Shown in pieces: positions 11,401 to 20,737 of a DNA stretch of 64,000 bases (its first letter is position 1; the number at the start of each line of letters is the position of its first letter). Source of the stretch: Pleodorina starrii. Taxonomy: Eukaryota; Chlorophyta; Chlorophyceae; Chlamydomonadales; Volvocaceae. The notes below the pieces were generated by a model, which had not been told where the DNA came from, did no database searches, and saw only the letters and a program-made list of their open reading frames with translations. The position numbers and the translations under genes were made by a program. The DNA lies in NCBI GenBank assembly GCA_030267565.1, contig BRXU01000005.1, positions 3,475,501 to 3,539,500 on the forward strand, written 5' to 3'.

Positions 11401-12886
11401 TGTACTGATCGGGCAGCGCCACCGCCGACGCGGGCGCGGGCGCGGCGGGCGCAGCCTGCTCCACGGGCTGCGGCTGCGGCTGCGCCACGGCCTGGGGCTG
11501 CGGGGCCGGCGGCTGCGGCTGCGGGGCCGGGGGCTGCGGCTTGGCGGGCTCCGCGGCCGCCTGGCTGGGGTACGACGCGCTGAAGTTGGCTCCGAAATCG
11601 CCCAGACCGCCGCCGATATTGAATGTGCCGAAGCTCAGCTGCAGGCTGTCGACCTCCGGCGCGGGGGCGGCGGCCGCGGCCGGCGCGGGGGCGGTGGCCT
11701 TGGGGGCCTCGGCCGGGGGAGCTGGCGCGGCGGGGGCGGGCGCGGCGACGTACGAGGCGTACTGGTTGCCGGCGCTGGGAGGCGCCACCTGGTTGTCCGC
11801 CGCCGAGAGCGTCACGACCTTGTCCACGGGCGCCGGCGCGGCTGCCACCGGCGCCGCAACGGGGGCGACCGGCGCGGGAGCTGCGGTCGGCGCGGGAGCC
11901 GCGGCCGGTGCGGCAGCGGGCTGCGAAGCCTGCGTCGCGGCAGCCTTGCCGGCACCCAGCATGCCCATCAAGTCCTTGCCGGCGTTGGCGCCCCAGTCGC
12001 TCGCTGCCGTCGATGGCACCGCGTAGCTCGTCGAGGCGCTTTCCGACTCGTCCACCGGCTCGTCCACGGGCGGCTCGGGCTCGGGCTCGGGAGCCTCAGC
12101 TGGCGTGGGGGACGGGGCTGCCGGAATGGTCGCGGCCGGCTTAGGTGGCTCCGGCGCGGGCGCGGGCGCAGGAGCGGGCGCCGGTGGTTTCTGCTGCGAT
12201 GCCTTGAGCTTCTCGGCCATGGTCATGCCACCGCCGGGCCGAATAGGCGCGGGGTGCGACGTTGGCGCGCTCGCATTGTCGCTGGGCGCCGCGCCCCAAG
12301 CACTGCCAGAAGTGGATGGAACGGCCGCAGTTGACGAGCCAAAACCTGCCGAAATAGATGTAGAAGTTTCGGGTGCCTTCTCCTCGCCCCAGGCCCCGCC
12401 AGCCGAAGTGCCCCATGCATTTGCATCGCCATCCGAAGCGGACGGTGCCGGCCAGCTGCTGTCGCCATGGCCCGAAGCGCCGTTGGATTCTGTGGGAACA
12501 CTTGAAGAAAATACCGGGCGAGGACCGGCAGAAGCTCCGCGCGGCGGCGGGGCACCGGCAGATCCACGTCCAGTCGCGTAGCCGCTCCCCCGGCCGCCGC
12601 GCCCGCCCTCGCCCCTGCCGCGACCCCTGCCCGCGCCACCGTTTGCAAACCGGTCATAGCCACGGCCACCAGAAGAGCGAAAATCGTTCCGGCGGTCCTC
12701 CTCGCGCGGCTTGTGGTTCTTCTTCTTGCCGACGGTTTGGAACGGGCTCTCGAGGAGGCGCTCGGTAGCCATGTTCACGTCCCCGTTGCAAAGCTGAAGC
12801 ATGGACTTGATGTCTTCCTCTGTCGCGCCGGTGACTTCCTTCATGGCCTCGATGACCTTCCGCGGGGTCGGCTTAAGCTCAGCCAT
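8459..12886 (-). CDS. UBA-like, RGG and Gln-rich protein (GIP1_N/UBAP2-like)
   Basis: Four exons on the minus strand (12886-10448, 10002-9914, 9409-9306, 8910-8459) encode 1027 residues. The start ATG sits in an ideal GCCACCATGGC context. Residues 1-52 (PTPRKVIEAMKEVTGATEED, then NGDVNMATERLLES) match the helical UBA-like domain of plant GBF-interacting protein 1 (DUF1296) and animal UBAP2/Lingerer. An RG/RGG-rich stretch follows (residues 70-108), then a long Ala/Pro-rich region, a Gln-rich prion-like region (about 600-760), a polyQ run and C-terminal NQGYGG repeats ending at GNYNRQ. This layout is typical of RNA-binding or RNP-granule proteins, so a role in mRNA regulation is inferred rather than shown. 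The second exon has a NAGNAG acceptor (CAGCAG) that could add or drop one Gln. Intron 1 carries a long hairpin, listed separately. Confidence 0.87.
10181..10198. repeat. Third arm complementary to the hairpin apex
   Basis: These 18 nt are the exact reverse complement of 10255-10272, the apical part of the neighbouring hairpin. They could pair with it as an alternative fold, or they mark how the inverted repeat arose. Confidence 0.85.
10203..10334 (-). repeat. Near-perfect inverted repeat: 62-bp hairpin in intron 1
   Basis: The left arm 10203-10264 pairs with the right arm 10272-10334 around a 7-nt loop. By hand alignment the stem has 60 Watson-Crick pairs, two mismatches (10211/10326 and 10230/10307) and one bulged base near 10284-10285. 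On the plus strand the mismatches are A/C and C/A. On the minus strand, which is the sense strand of the host gene, both become G-U wobble pairs, so the intron RNA could fold without a mismatch. The element fills 132 nt of a 445-nt intron (10003-10447). It could be a miRNA/siRNA precursor or a fold-back (MITE-like) insertion; the sequence alone does not decide. Confidence 0.9.
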
Positions 12887-13649
12887 GGTGGCGGGAGGGG
12901 CCGCAGATCTCAAGGGCGAGGGCGATCAAAAAGTGCGTTGTGGTGTCGGCAATTCGTAAAGCTAAAACATACTTGCGCTAAGAACTAATGGCCTTTCAGA
13001 GAGAACGAACGAAACAAACAAAACTTGCCAAGCCATCGCTCCAGGGCGACGCTTCCGCCGTACCGTCTCGGAACTAAATCACAGTCCTCAATCAAGTAGG
13101 TAAATTGGCCTAGAGCACGCTGGACAAGTGCCCTAGGCGTTAGAGGTCACTGTGGGCAGGTATGTTGCCTCTGGGCACTAACTCCATCCATAGGCCTAGA
13201 GTGTTCTTTTGATGCATGCCTGAATTTACCGAGTGACATCAAACACAAGCTTTCTGCATTAGGACGTCCGCTGTGGCACTGCGCGAGCCTTGAATCGGTC
13301 CAGCAAGAAGGAACATGTTGGGCTGCAGGCTTTTACATTCAACATGTAGGCTGCATTCCTTTAGTGACCCCAGCGGGGCACTATGGCCCACGTTTTTAGA
13401 GCAATACGGGTTCGCCTGGGCGTTAAAAGCCCTGGTTCGGCCATGCACGGGCGGAGTCCGCTCCGTCAAACCCCCGCCCCCCCCCACGGAAAAGCCGGAT
13501 ACCCCTAAAACGGCATGCACAGACATCAAATCTTGTCACTTCCATTTATACAAACCTTGCGCGTCCGTGTGTGCACACAGGGCCCCGCCGCGCGGTCTTC
13601 ACGTGCAGCATGAACTAGCAGGAGCACGGCTGCTTGGTCCGCACACACC
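12887..13649. promoter_or_regulatory. Shared region between two divergent start codons
   Basis: This 763-bp interval separates the start of the UBA/RGG/Q-rich gene (-) from that of the OPR-like gene (+), so it should hold both promoters and 5' UTRs. A TATA-like TTTATACA lies at 13545-13552, about 100 nt before the plus-strand ATG. GGCCTAGAG occurs twice (near 13108 and 13193). No open reading frame of note was seen. Confidence 0.55.
13545..13552 (+). promoter_or_regulatory. TATA-like box of the OPR-like gene
   Basis: TTTATACA sits in GC-rich surroundings about 100 nt upstream of the ATG at 13650. Position and contrast in base composition are the only evidence. Confidence 0.35.
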
Positions 13650-16600
13650 ATGACCACACTCGCGCGAAAGGGCGCACCACACCCGCAGCCGCCGCGCTGC
13701 TGCGGCGCCTGCTCGCGCCGCGTCGTCCTATCCCCGCCCACCTCCTCCGACCCCTGGCGGCGCGCCGCCGCTGCCGCCGCCGCGCCGCGCCCACACGCGC
13801 GCCACCACCCGCCCCAACCTCCCGCCGCCGCCGCGGCCGCGCAGCCCCAACCCCTCCATCCTCCCCGCCGCAACCTCCTCCACCGCGCTTCTCCGCCGCC
13901 GGTGCTGCCGCCGCGACGCGGCGCGCCGGCCGCCGCCGCCGCCGCCGGTCGTGAGGGTGCGGCCCCCGTCGTTGAGCCCTCCCGCCTGGTTTCCGCTCTG
14001 GAGAAGCTCGCGCGCGTGGGCCAGCCGCCGCAGCCGGCCTGGCTGGATATGTACCTGGCGGTTTCGGAGCCGGCCCTGCCGGCGCTGTCGGCGGCGGAGA
14101 TGGCGAGTCTGGCCCGGTCGCTGGGGCGGCTCGGGGTGGAGGTTCCGGAGCGCTGGTCGCAGGCGCTGCTGCGGGTGGGTCCGTGCGTGCGTGCATGGAG
14201 GGGTGGAGGTGGGGGGGGGACGGAGGAGGGCTGCGAGGACAACAGTTACATGTGGGGAAATGGGGGGGAGGGGTGCGCGGTGTGCTGCGCAGTATGGGGG
14301 ACGACAGAGGGATCTCGTTGATCTCTGCCATAAGGCCCTCAGGAAGGCCTCGCAGGTGGGCTCCTTAGCGGCGGGTGGGTGTCAGCTCCCCCTACGCCGT
14401 GTGGCCGTGTTTCGGTGCCGTACCGTGTCGACTGGGTCGAACCCCCAGGCGAACCCCCAGCCCACAGGGGCCCGGGGGGGCGGGTATTAACCCCAACCCC
14501 CACCCGCCAGTCAGCCAAAACGCTTACCGTATTCGAACCGGATTCTCTACCCTCCCCCTCCCCTTCCCCCCGTCGCCTTCGGGTACATCGCCGCCGGTAC
14601 TCTTCCCGGCCTACTCGTGAATACTCCCCCTTCCCCCCTCCCTCCGCCTTCGGTTTCTTCTGCTACATTACACCGTTTACGGGCTCCGGCCTATACCCCC
14701 GTGGATGACCCCCCCTTTTTTTCGGGTCTGGGCTGACAGGCGCACACCGCCCGCGGGTCCACGGCCCAACGACCCATCCATCCATCCCTTCACTCACACA
14801 CTGCGCCGGCGCCGCCCCTCCATCCCCCATCCCCCATCCTCCCCCACACGCTGCCGGCACCGGCGCCGGCGCCCTGACCCCCTCTCCCCTCTGCCTCTCC
14901 GCTGCTCCGTATCCTGGGCAGCTGGCTGCTGCACCAGCCATCCAACGACCGACCCATTCCACACAAAAAGTCTCAAACCTCCCCCCGATGTGGACAAAGG
15001 AGCATTTCACCCCCTGATCCCCCCAATGCTGACAGGCCGCCGAGGGCGCCCTGCCCTCAGCGGATCGCGCTGCCGACGTGGCGGATCTGGTCGTGTGGGC
15101 GGCGGCGGACGGGCGGCTGGCGCCCGGGCCGGCGTGGGTGGGGGCGGCGCTGCAGCAGGTCAGCGGGGGGGGCGAGGGGGGGCCCAACGTGTGTATGTGC
15201 GTGTGTGCCCTTGTGCATGTGTCCCGTGTGTTTTGGGCGCGTGTGTGCGCACGCGCGCGTGTGTGTATGTGTATGTGTACATGTATGTGGCGCACGGCAT
15301 GCATCTGCCCCTTGCGCTTTGTGTGGCGTTGTCGGAAGGCACGATTGCCGGTCGCGCCGGGCTGCAACCACCCCATCTTACCGAACAGGACCGGCTTGTG
15401 CCCTAACGTCCCGCGCCCGCCCCCCTAAACCCCCCCCCCGTGTCCGCCCCTGCCCCTGCCTATCCGGGCTGCGCTGCAGTCGTGGCCCCTCCCCTCCTCC
15501 CTCTCTACCCCACCCCACCCCACCGCACCTCGCCCACCGCCCCTTACCCCCTTACCTTCGCCTCAGCTTTGGCTTTCCGGACTCCTTTCCCTACCCCCCC
15601 CGTCCTCTCCCCTGCCGCCCACATCACCCTCGTCTCCACCCCTTACCCCTCCCTCGCCGTCGCCCCCGCCCCTCCCTCCAGCCCCGCAGATCCAGCTCCT
15701 CTCCCTGGCCAGTCCCTCCCAGCCCCCCCTGAGCCCCGTCCAAGCAGCCAACGTGGCTCTGGCGGTGGCGCGAATGGGCTACCGACCCGCGGACCCTCTC
15801 CTGGACTGCCTGGCGGATGCCACACTGGGACTGCCGTACCGAGGTGCCGTACCCAGGCAGGGCATCGACCAAGGTCGGAGGAGTCGGGAGATGGGCGGCG
15901 GCGGGCGCGACGACCCGTGGGACGCTGCGCGCGGCGGGGCGAGCGAGGTAAGGGGCGCTGCCGGGAAGGGAAAGCTGTTGGGGTTTGGCGGGGGGAGGTA
16001 GGTAGGGTAAGGGGGCGGGGTGCGGGAAGCGGGAAGGGACCTCTATTTGCGCGAGCGCGGCGTAGCGGGGCGTAGGCCGGGGGGGGGTAAGCGGTGCGTA
16101 GAGTTCCAGCTCTAAAGCCGCGGGGCCGGCAGCCGCATATTTTGCTGTTGAGGCTATGATGCGCGGAGCCTCGAGTGGGGCGAGAGATGCGGCGGGTGGC
16201 TTCTTTTGGGGGATTGTGGTGGTGGTGGGGGAAGGGAAGGGAAGGGAAGGGAGGGGAAGACAGGGGAAGGGAAGGGAAGGGAGGGGAAGACAGGGGAAGG
16301 GAAGGGAAGGGAAGGGAAGGGACGGGAAGGGAAGGGAAGGGAGGGGAGGGGAAGACAGGGGAAAGGAAGGGAAGGGAAGGGAAGGGAAGGGAAGGGAGGG
16401 GAAGACAGGGGAAGGGAAGGGAAGGGAAGGGAGGGGAAGACAGGGGAAGGGAAGGGAAGGGAAGGGAAGGGAGGGGAAGACAGGGGAAGGCAGGGGAAGG
16501 GAAGGGAAGGGAGGGGAAGACAGGGGAAGGGAAGGGAAGGGATGGGAGGGGAAGACTGGGGTAGGGAAGGGAAGGGAAGGGAAGGGAGGGGAAGACAGGG

Positions 16601-19305
16601 GAAGGGAAGGGAAGGGAAGGGAGGGGAAGACAGGGGAAGGGAAGGCGGCCGCCGATCCGACCACGAAGAGGGAGGAAGGGAGGGAGGGAGGGAGGGAGGG
16701 GAAGGGATCGGCGCCTGCCCGTTTGCAAAGGCGTGCCGGCGTCCGGAGTACGACAGGGTTTCGTCCGGGAAAACGGGGGGGAGGGGGCGGGGGGACAAGA
16801 ATGGGACAGGGGAGTCGCGCTGCACAAAATAAGAGGGGGGGGAGAAAAGGTGCGATGCCTCCGCTGCGGCCGCGGCCATGGCGCGCATCCCACCCCCACC
16901 CCCCCCACACACACACACGCACACCGCGCATCTCCACTTTTTCCACCACCAAATCCCGCCCCCATCCGCCGCCCTTTCACTCGTATCTCAAGCCCCCGCC
17001 CTTCCCATTTCCCTGCCTGCCGTGTCCCCGCGCCGGCATGACGCCGAACCGCCCGATCCTGATCAGGATGAGGATTCCGATCAGGATCCTGCCGGGTACG
17101 GCAGCACGACAACGGCGAGGCCGGCGGGCGGCGCCGTACCCGGGGCGGCGGGCGGTCTTTCGGAGCTGCCGGCCGAGCAGATCGCCGGCCTGGCCTGGGC
17201 CTTTGCGTCGTACAACTACTTTCCACCTGATGACTGGGTCCAGGTACGGCAAAAGGGGCGACGGTCAGGGGGGGGCGGATTTCACGGTTTCGGCCCTGAT
17301 CGGGTCGGGCTCTGTAACGTACCGGTGCCTTATGTAGGTTCACGGCAAGGGCTGCGACCGCGGGGGGCGGGAGAACGCGGGTGGGGGAGGGGCGGGTGGG
17401 GGAGGCGCAGCCAGGGAAGCGGGAGAGCTTGAGAGGTTCTTCCTAGCAGGGAGGGGAGGAGGGGGAGGAGGGCGAGGGCGCGGTTTTTGCGACGGACGGG
17501 AAAGGCGGATGTTGTTCTTGTTCAAGGAGGGAGGGAGGGATCTTTTTAGGGTTTTTAGGGTTCTTCTGATACGTTACCGTTCACGGGCTCCGGCCTATGC
17601 GTGGATACCCCCAACCCTTCCCCCGGCGTCGTGTCTTTTTTCTTATCCCCCGGCGTCGTGCCGTTCCTTGCCGGGCGTCTGACGCCCGCCCTCCCGCGCC
17701 TTTCCCAGGAAACGGAGTGATTCGTGTCCGTTGCCATGGTCGCTCTCCACCCGTTCAACATACACACATACACACACTCACCCTCCCCCTTCCCTCCCCC
17801 TTCCTACGCTGCGCGCACCAACCGCCCCCTCCCCCCTTGGCCCCTCCTCCCCCCAATGGCCCCGATATGGCCCCTTACGGCCCTCGCCCCCCCCTTCTTG
17901 TGTCATTTTTGCAAATTCACTCTTCAATCCTCCCTCTTAGGCTTACTGGCTGGGCGGCATTTGGTGTCGCGGTCTGAGCCCCGAGGGCGCCACCGCCGTG
18001 CTGTGGAGCCTGGGCTGTCTGCAGCTGCCCCTGGAGCGAATGTGGCTCCGAAACTACCTTCTGGCGGTGAGCGGGTGGCTGGCTGGGCGGGGCTCGCGGT
18101 GCGGTGCGGTGCGGTGCGGGCGCAGCAAGAGGTTCTTTTAAAAAAGGAAACCATGGAGCTGATCAGAGAGCGTCCAAGACGCCTTGCCAGCGACAAGACA
18201 GGGATGGTCAACGGGTGAAATTCTCAAATCTGGATGAATTCTCGAATCTTGGTTCCCCCGCCGCCCCTCTCCACAGACCACCGGGCGGCTCTCCGAGATC
18301 CCCCCCGAGGGGCTGGTCAACGCCTTGTGGGCCATCGCGGCATGTACCGAGGTGGCGCGAGCCGCCGACGCGGCGGCGGAGGCGACGGCGGGGGAGGCGA
18401 CGGGGGAAGCTGGCTCCGCCGCTGGGCCGACGGCGGCGACGGGGGACAGGCGGCAGGACGACGACGGCGACGGCGAGGAGGAGGGGGAGCGGCGGCGGCG
18501 GCAGGAGCTACGGGCGGAGCTGGAGTACGCCGCCGGCGCGGAGCTCGTGGAGAGGCAGCTGCGGGAGCTGCAGCGGCGACTGCGCGACGGTACGGCAGCG
18601 CAGCGGGAGGTGATGGAGCGACTGCAGGAGGCGCTCGACCGGCGGCTCGCGGAGCGAGCCGCCGCCGCCGGCGGCGGCGCCGCCGCCGCCGCCGCCGCTG
18701 ACGCGGCGGCGCCGCCCGTCCCGGCAGCTTGGGCGGCGGAGTGGTACGACGCGACGCTGCCGTACTGGGATCAGCCGTTGCCGTACTTGGACCGGACGTT
18801 GGTGGTCAAGACGCTGTGGGCGGTGGCCACCCTTGAGCTGGCGCCGCCGGCGGTGTGGCTGCGCCGCCTGGCGGCGGCGGCGGCGGCGGCGCTCGCCGCC
18901 GGCGCGATGGAGCCGCTGGAGCTGCTATACGCGAGCCGCGCCGCCGACGCGCTGCTGCTGTGCCGGCGGCGGACGCTGGCGACGGCGGAGGGGGAGGAGG
19001 AGGAGGCGGTGGCGCGGGAGGAGCTGGGCCGGTTCGCGGCGGAGAGCTTCACGGCCCTGAGCCGACAGCAGCTGTTGCCGCCGGCCTGGCGGCGACTCAA
19101 TCCGCGCTTCCCGCCCTATGCGCAGCCCAAGCCGGGGGCGGCGGGGGATGGGGATGGGGAGGGGAAGGGCGCGGCGGCGCCGGGGCGTGGGGAGGGGGAG
19201 GGAGGGGGGGCGGCGAGGTCTGGGGAGGGGAGTGTGGGCCTGGCGCGCCGGCCGCCGGCGGGGCCGGTGGTCCCGGGGGCCGGGCTGCTGCGGCCGTTCC
19301 GATGA
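13650..19305 (+). CDS. OPR-like helical-repeat protein, probably organelle targeted
   Basis: Six exons (13650-14174, 15036-15158, 15690-15947, 17067-17243, 17941-18066, 18277-19305) give 745 residues; all five introns are phase 0. The first about 100 residues are rich in Arg, Ala and Pro without acidic residues, like a plastid transit peptide. The remainder holds degenerate helical repeats with a Trp and an A-W-A-like core: LARSLGRLGVEVPERW, LVVWAAADGRL, NVALAVARMGYRP, IAGLAWAFASYN, AVLWSLGCLQLP, LVNALWAIAACTE and VVKTLWAVATLELAPP. These resemble the 38-residue OPR repeats of chlorophyte factors that act on chloroplast or mitochondrial RNA; no RAP domain is visible. A role in organelle RNA maturation or translation is therefore inferred. 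The start of exon 4 is uncertain, since in-frame AGs also allow 17073 or 17085. Introns 1-4 are 0.5-1.1 kb and hold repeats. Confidence 0.68.
14655..14715 (+). repeat. Dispersed motif C, copy in intron 1 of OPR-like gene
   Basis: A TTCTTCTG start followed by ACGGGCTCCGGCCTATAC and GTGGAT with a C-run is shared with 17561-17613 in intron 4 of the same gene. Shorter versions occur at 56277-56300, 57971-57999 and 61615-61645. Confidence 0.7.
16230..16650. repeat. GGGAA-type purine satellite in intron 3
   Basis: About 420 nt of almost pure GGGAA repeats are interrupted at intervals by GGGGAAGACA, giving a higher-order pattern. It lies inside intron 3 (15948-17066) of the OPR-like gene. It keeps long frames open on both strands, but these are not genes. 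Confidence 0.95.
17561..17613 (+). repeat. Dispersed motif C, copy in intron 4 of OPR-like gene
   Basis: This is the second copy of the TTCTTCTG ... CACGGGCTCCGGCCTATG ... GTGGATACCCCC sequence in the same gene. It is preceded by a GGGTTTTTAGGG pair. Confidence 0.7.
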
Positions 19306-20737
19306 TCCAGGGGTGAAGGGGGTGGAGGGGTTGAAGAGGGTTGAAGAGGGTGAAAGGATTCCGGGCTCCGGGGGTGGGTGGGTTGGTAGGTGTGGAGCCT
19401 CGGGTGACAAAAGAGTCGTGCGGTTCCGGATAAATTTTTGGGGTTCGCGTGTGTTGATGATGATGATGCGTGATTACGAGAGGAGTGTTGGTGTGTGTGT
19501 TTTTAGGGGGCAAAGGGGGGGACGTGGGGCAGAGCGAGGGGGGCGGGGCAGGGCAGGGGAGGAGGAGGAGGAGGCGTTCAGTCGGCAGACCTGCTGTGAC
19601 GCCAGTGCGGCGGCGGCGGCGGGACCGCACTCTGCAGCCCCTCCCTCTGGAGATAACCACGACAGTAACAACAGCACGCTCGTTGAGAATGCTTGCAGAT
19701 TCGTTGCCATTGGTTCTGATTCATTCTGCCATGGCTGGTTAATAAAAGCCCGACAGCAATGCCCTAGAAGAAATGGGATGGCGAGCTGCGTTACAGTCAT
19801 GGCGTGTCAAGGTGTCATGAATCCTGAAGTCCGTTCCGTGTAGAGGGTGGCGGGCGCCGGAAAGGAGGGGAGCAGCAGCGCGGGCCGCGTCGGCGTGGCT
19901 TGCAACGCGGGACCGAGTACGGTAGCAGCGGGATGCGCCACGGCCCGTCCCGTCGATCTGGCCCGGCGCTGTGTACGACTCCACCGTGGAGCGGCGGCCG
20001 TACACAACATTGCACCGGTTGCAGAATATGCGTCGGGGCGACAAACAGACACCAGACTTTATTTAATCTCTTCAGGTAGACGATGGTTATTACTACATGT
20101 CTTTTGCAACGATGGCAGCTGAGTGGATTTGTCAGGGTAGATGCTCGCAGGAATCGTACGAATGCAAGTACCAAGCCCCGCGCCGCCGTACAGCGTCGTA
20201 CGGGAAATCTCACAACAGCACACGCGAGCAAGGCCCCAATGCCCAACGCAACATAATGACAACAGGGGTGGTTCAACAAAACAACAACACCCAGGGCAAA
20301 TAACAACAACACGAGCCAACAGCAGAAGGCCACACGCTCAAAGGTGATGGAAGCAGCGCCGCCGGGGCGGCCGCTCAATTGCACAGCACAGCACAGCACG
20401 GGGCGGCCGCTCAGTACCCAAGTGAAAGGCCAAGTTCAGCAGTGCGGCGCTCGTAGCGGGCAATAATGCCGTTCGGGCAGTACGAACAAGGTTCGACGCC
20501 GAAGTCCTCGAGTGCGGTACCACATCCGTACCGGCAGCAGCCAAGCGGCGGCTGCATTGCCTGGGGACACGCCCTCCGCCCCTCAGCTCCCCCGCTTTTG
20601 CCTTTTCTGCCGACTGCACTAAGATTGGCCGCAACATCCAGCGGCTCTGCCGCGGGCTCTTGCGGGGCTGCCCATCGGTCTTGGCCTGCTTCAGGCGGGG
20701 CCGGTGGGGGGGCCGAGCTGCCGACCCGGCTGCCTCT
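19306..20737. other. Intergenic region between convergent genes
   Basis: This holds the 3' flanks of the OPR-like gene (+) and of P450 copy 1 (-). A GGGGCGGCCGCTCA direct repeat occurs near 20364 and 20400 with CAGCACAG repeats between. The first minus-strand TGTAA after the P450 stop is at 19791-19795, about 940 nt away. No gene is supported. Confidence 0.5.

Noticed and set aside
10388..12334. 648-codon plus-strand open frame
   Set aside because: It is the exact antisense of the Gln/Ala/Pro-rich first exon of the UBA/RGG gene. GC-rich codon bias keeps it open, and its product is Leu/Arg low-complexity.
13526..14331. Minus-strand 238-codon frames opposite the OPR-like exon 1
   Set aside because: Low-complexity Arg/Pro/Ala sequence antisense to an exon that connects in phase with five further exons.
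16156..17337. Long open frames on both strands through the GGGAA satellite
   Set aside because: They consist of Gly-Lys-Glu or Ser-Pro-Phe repeats generated by the satellite and lie within an intron.
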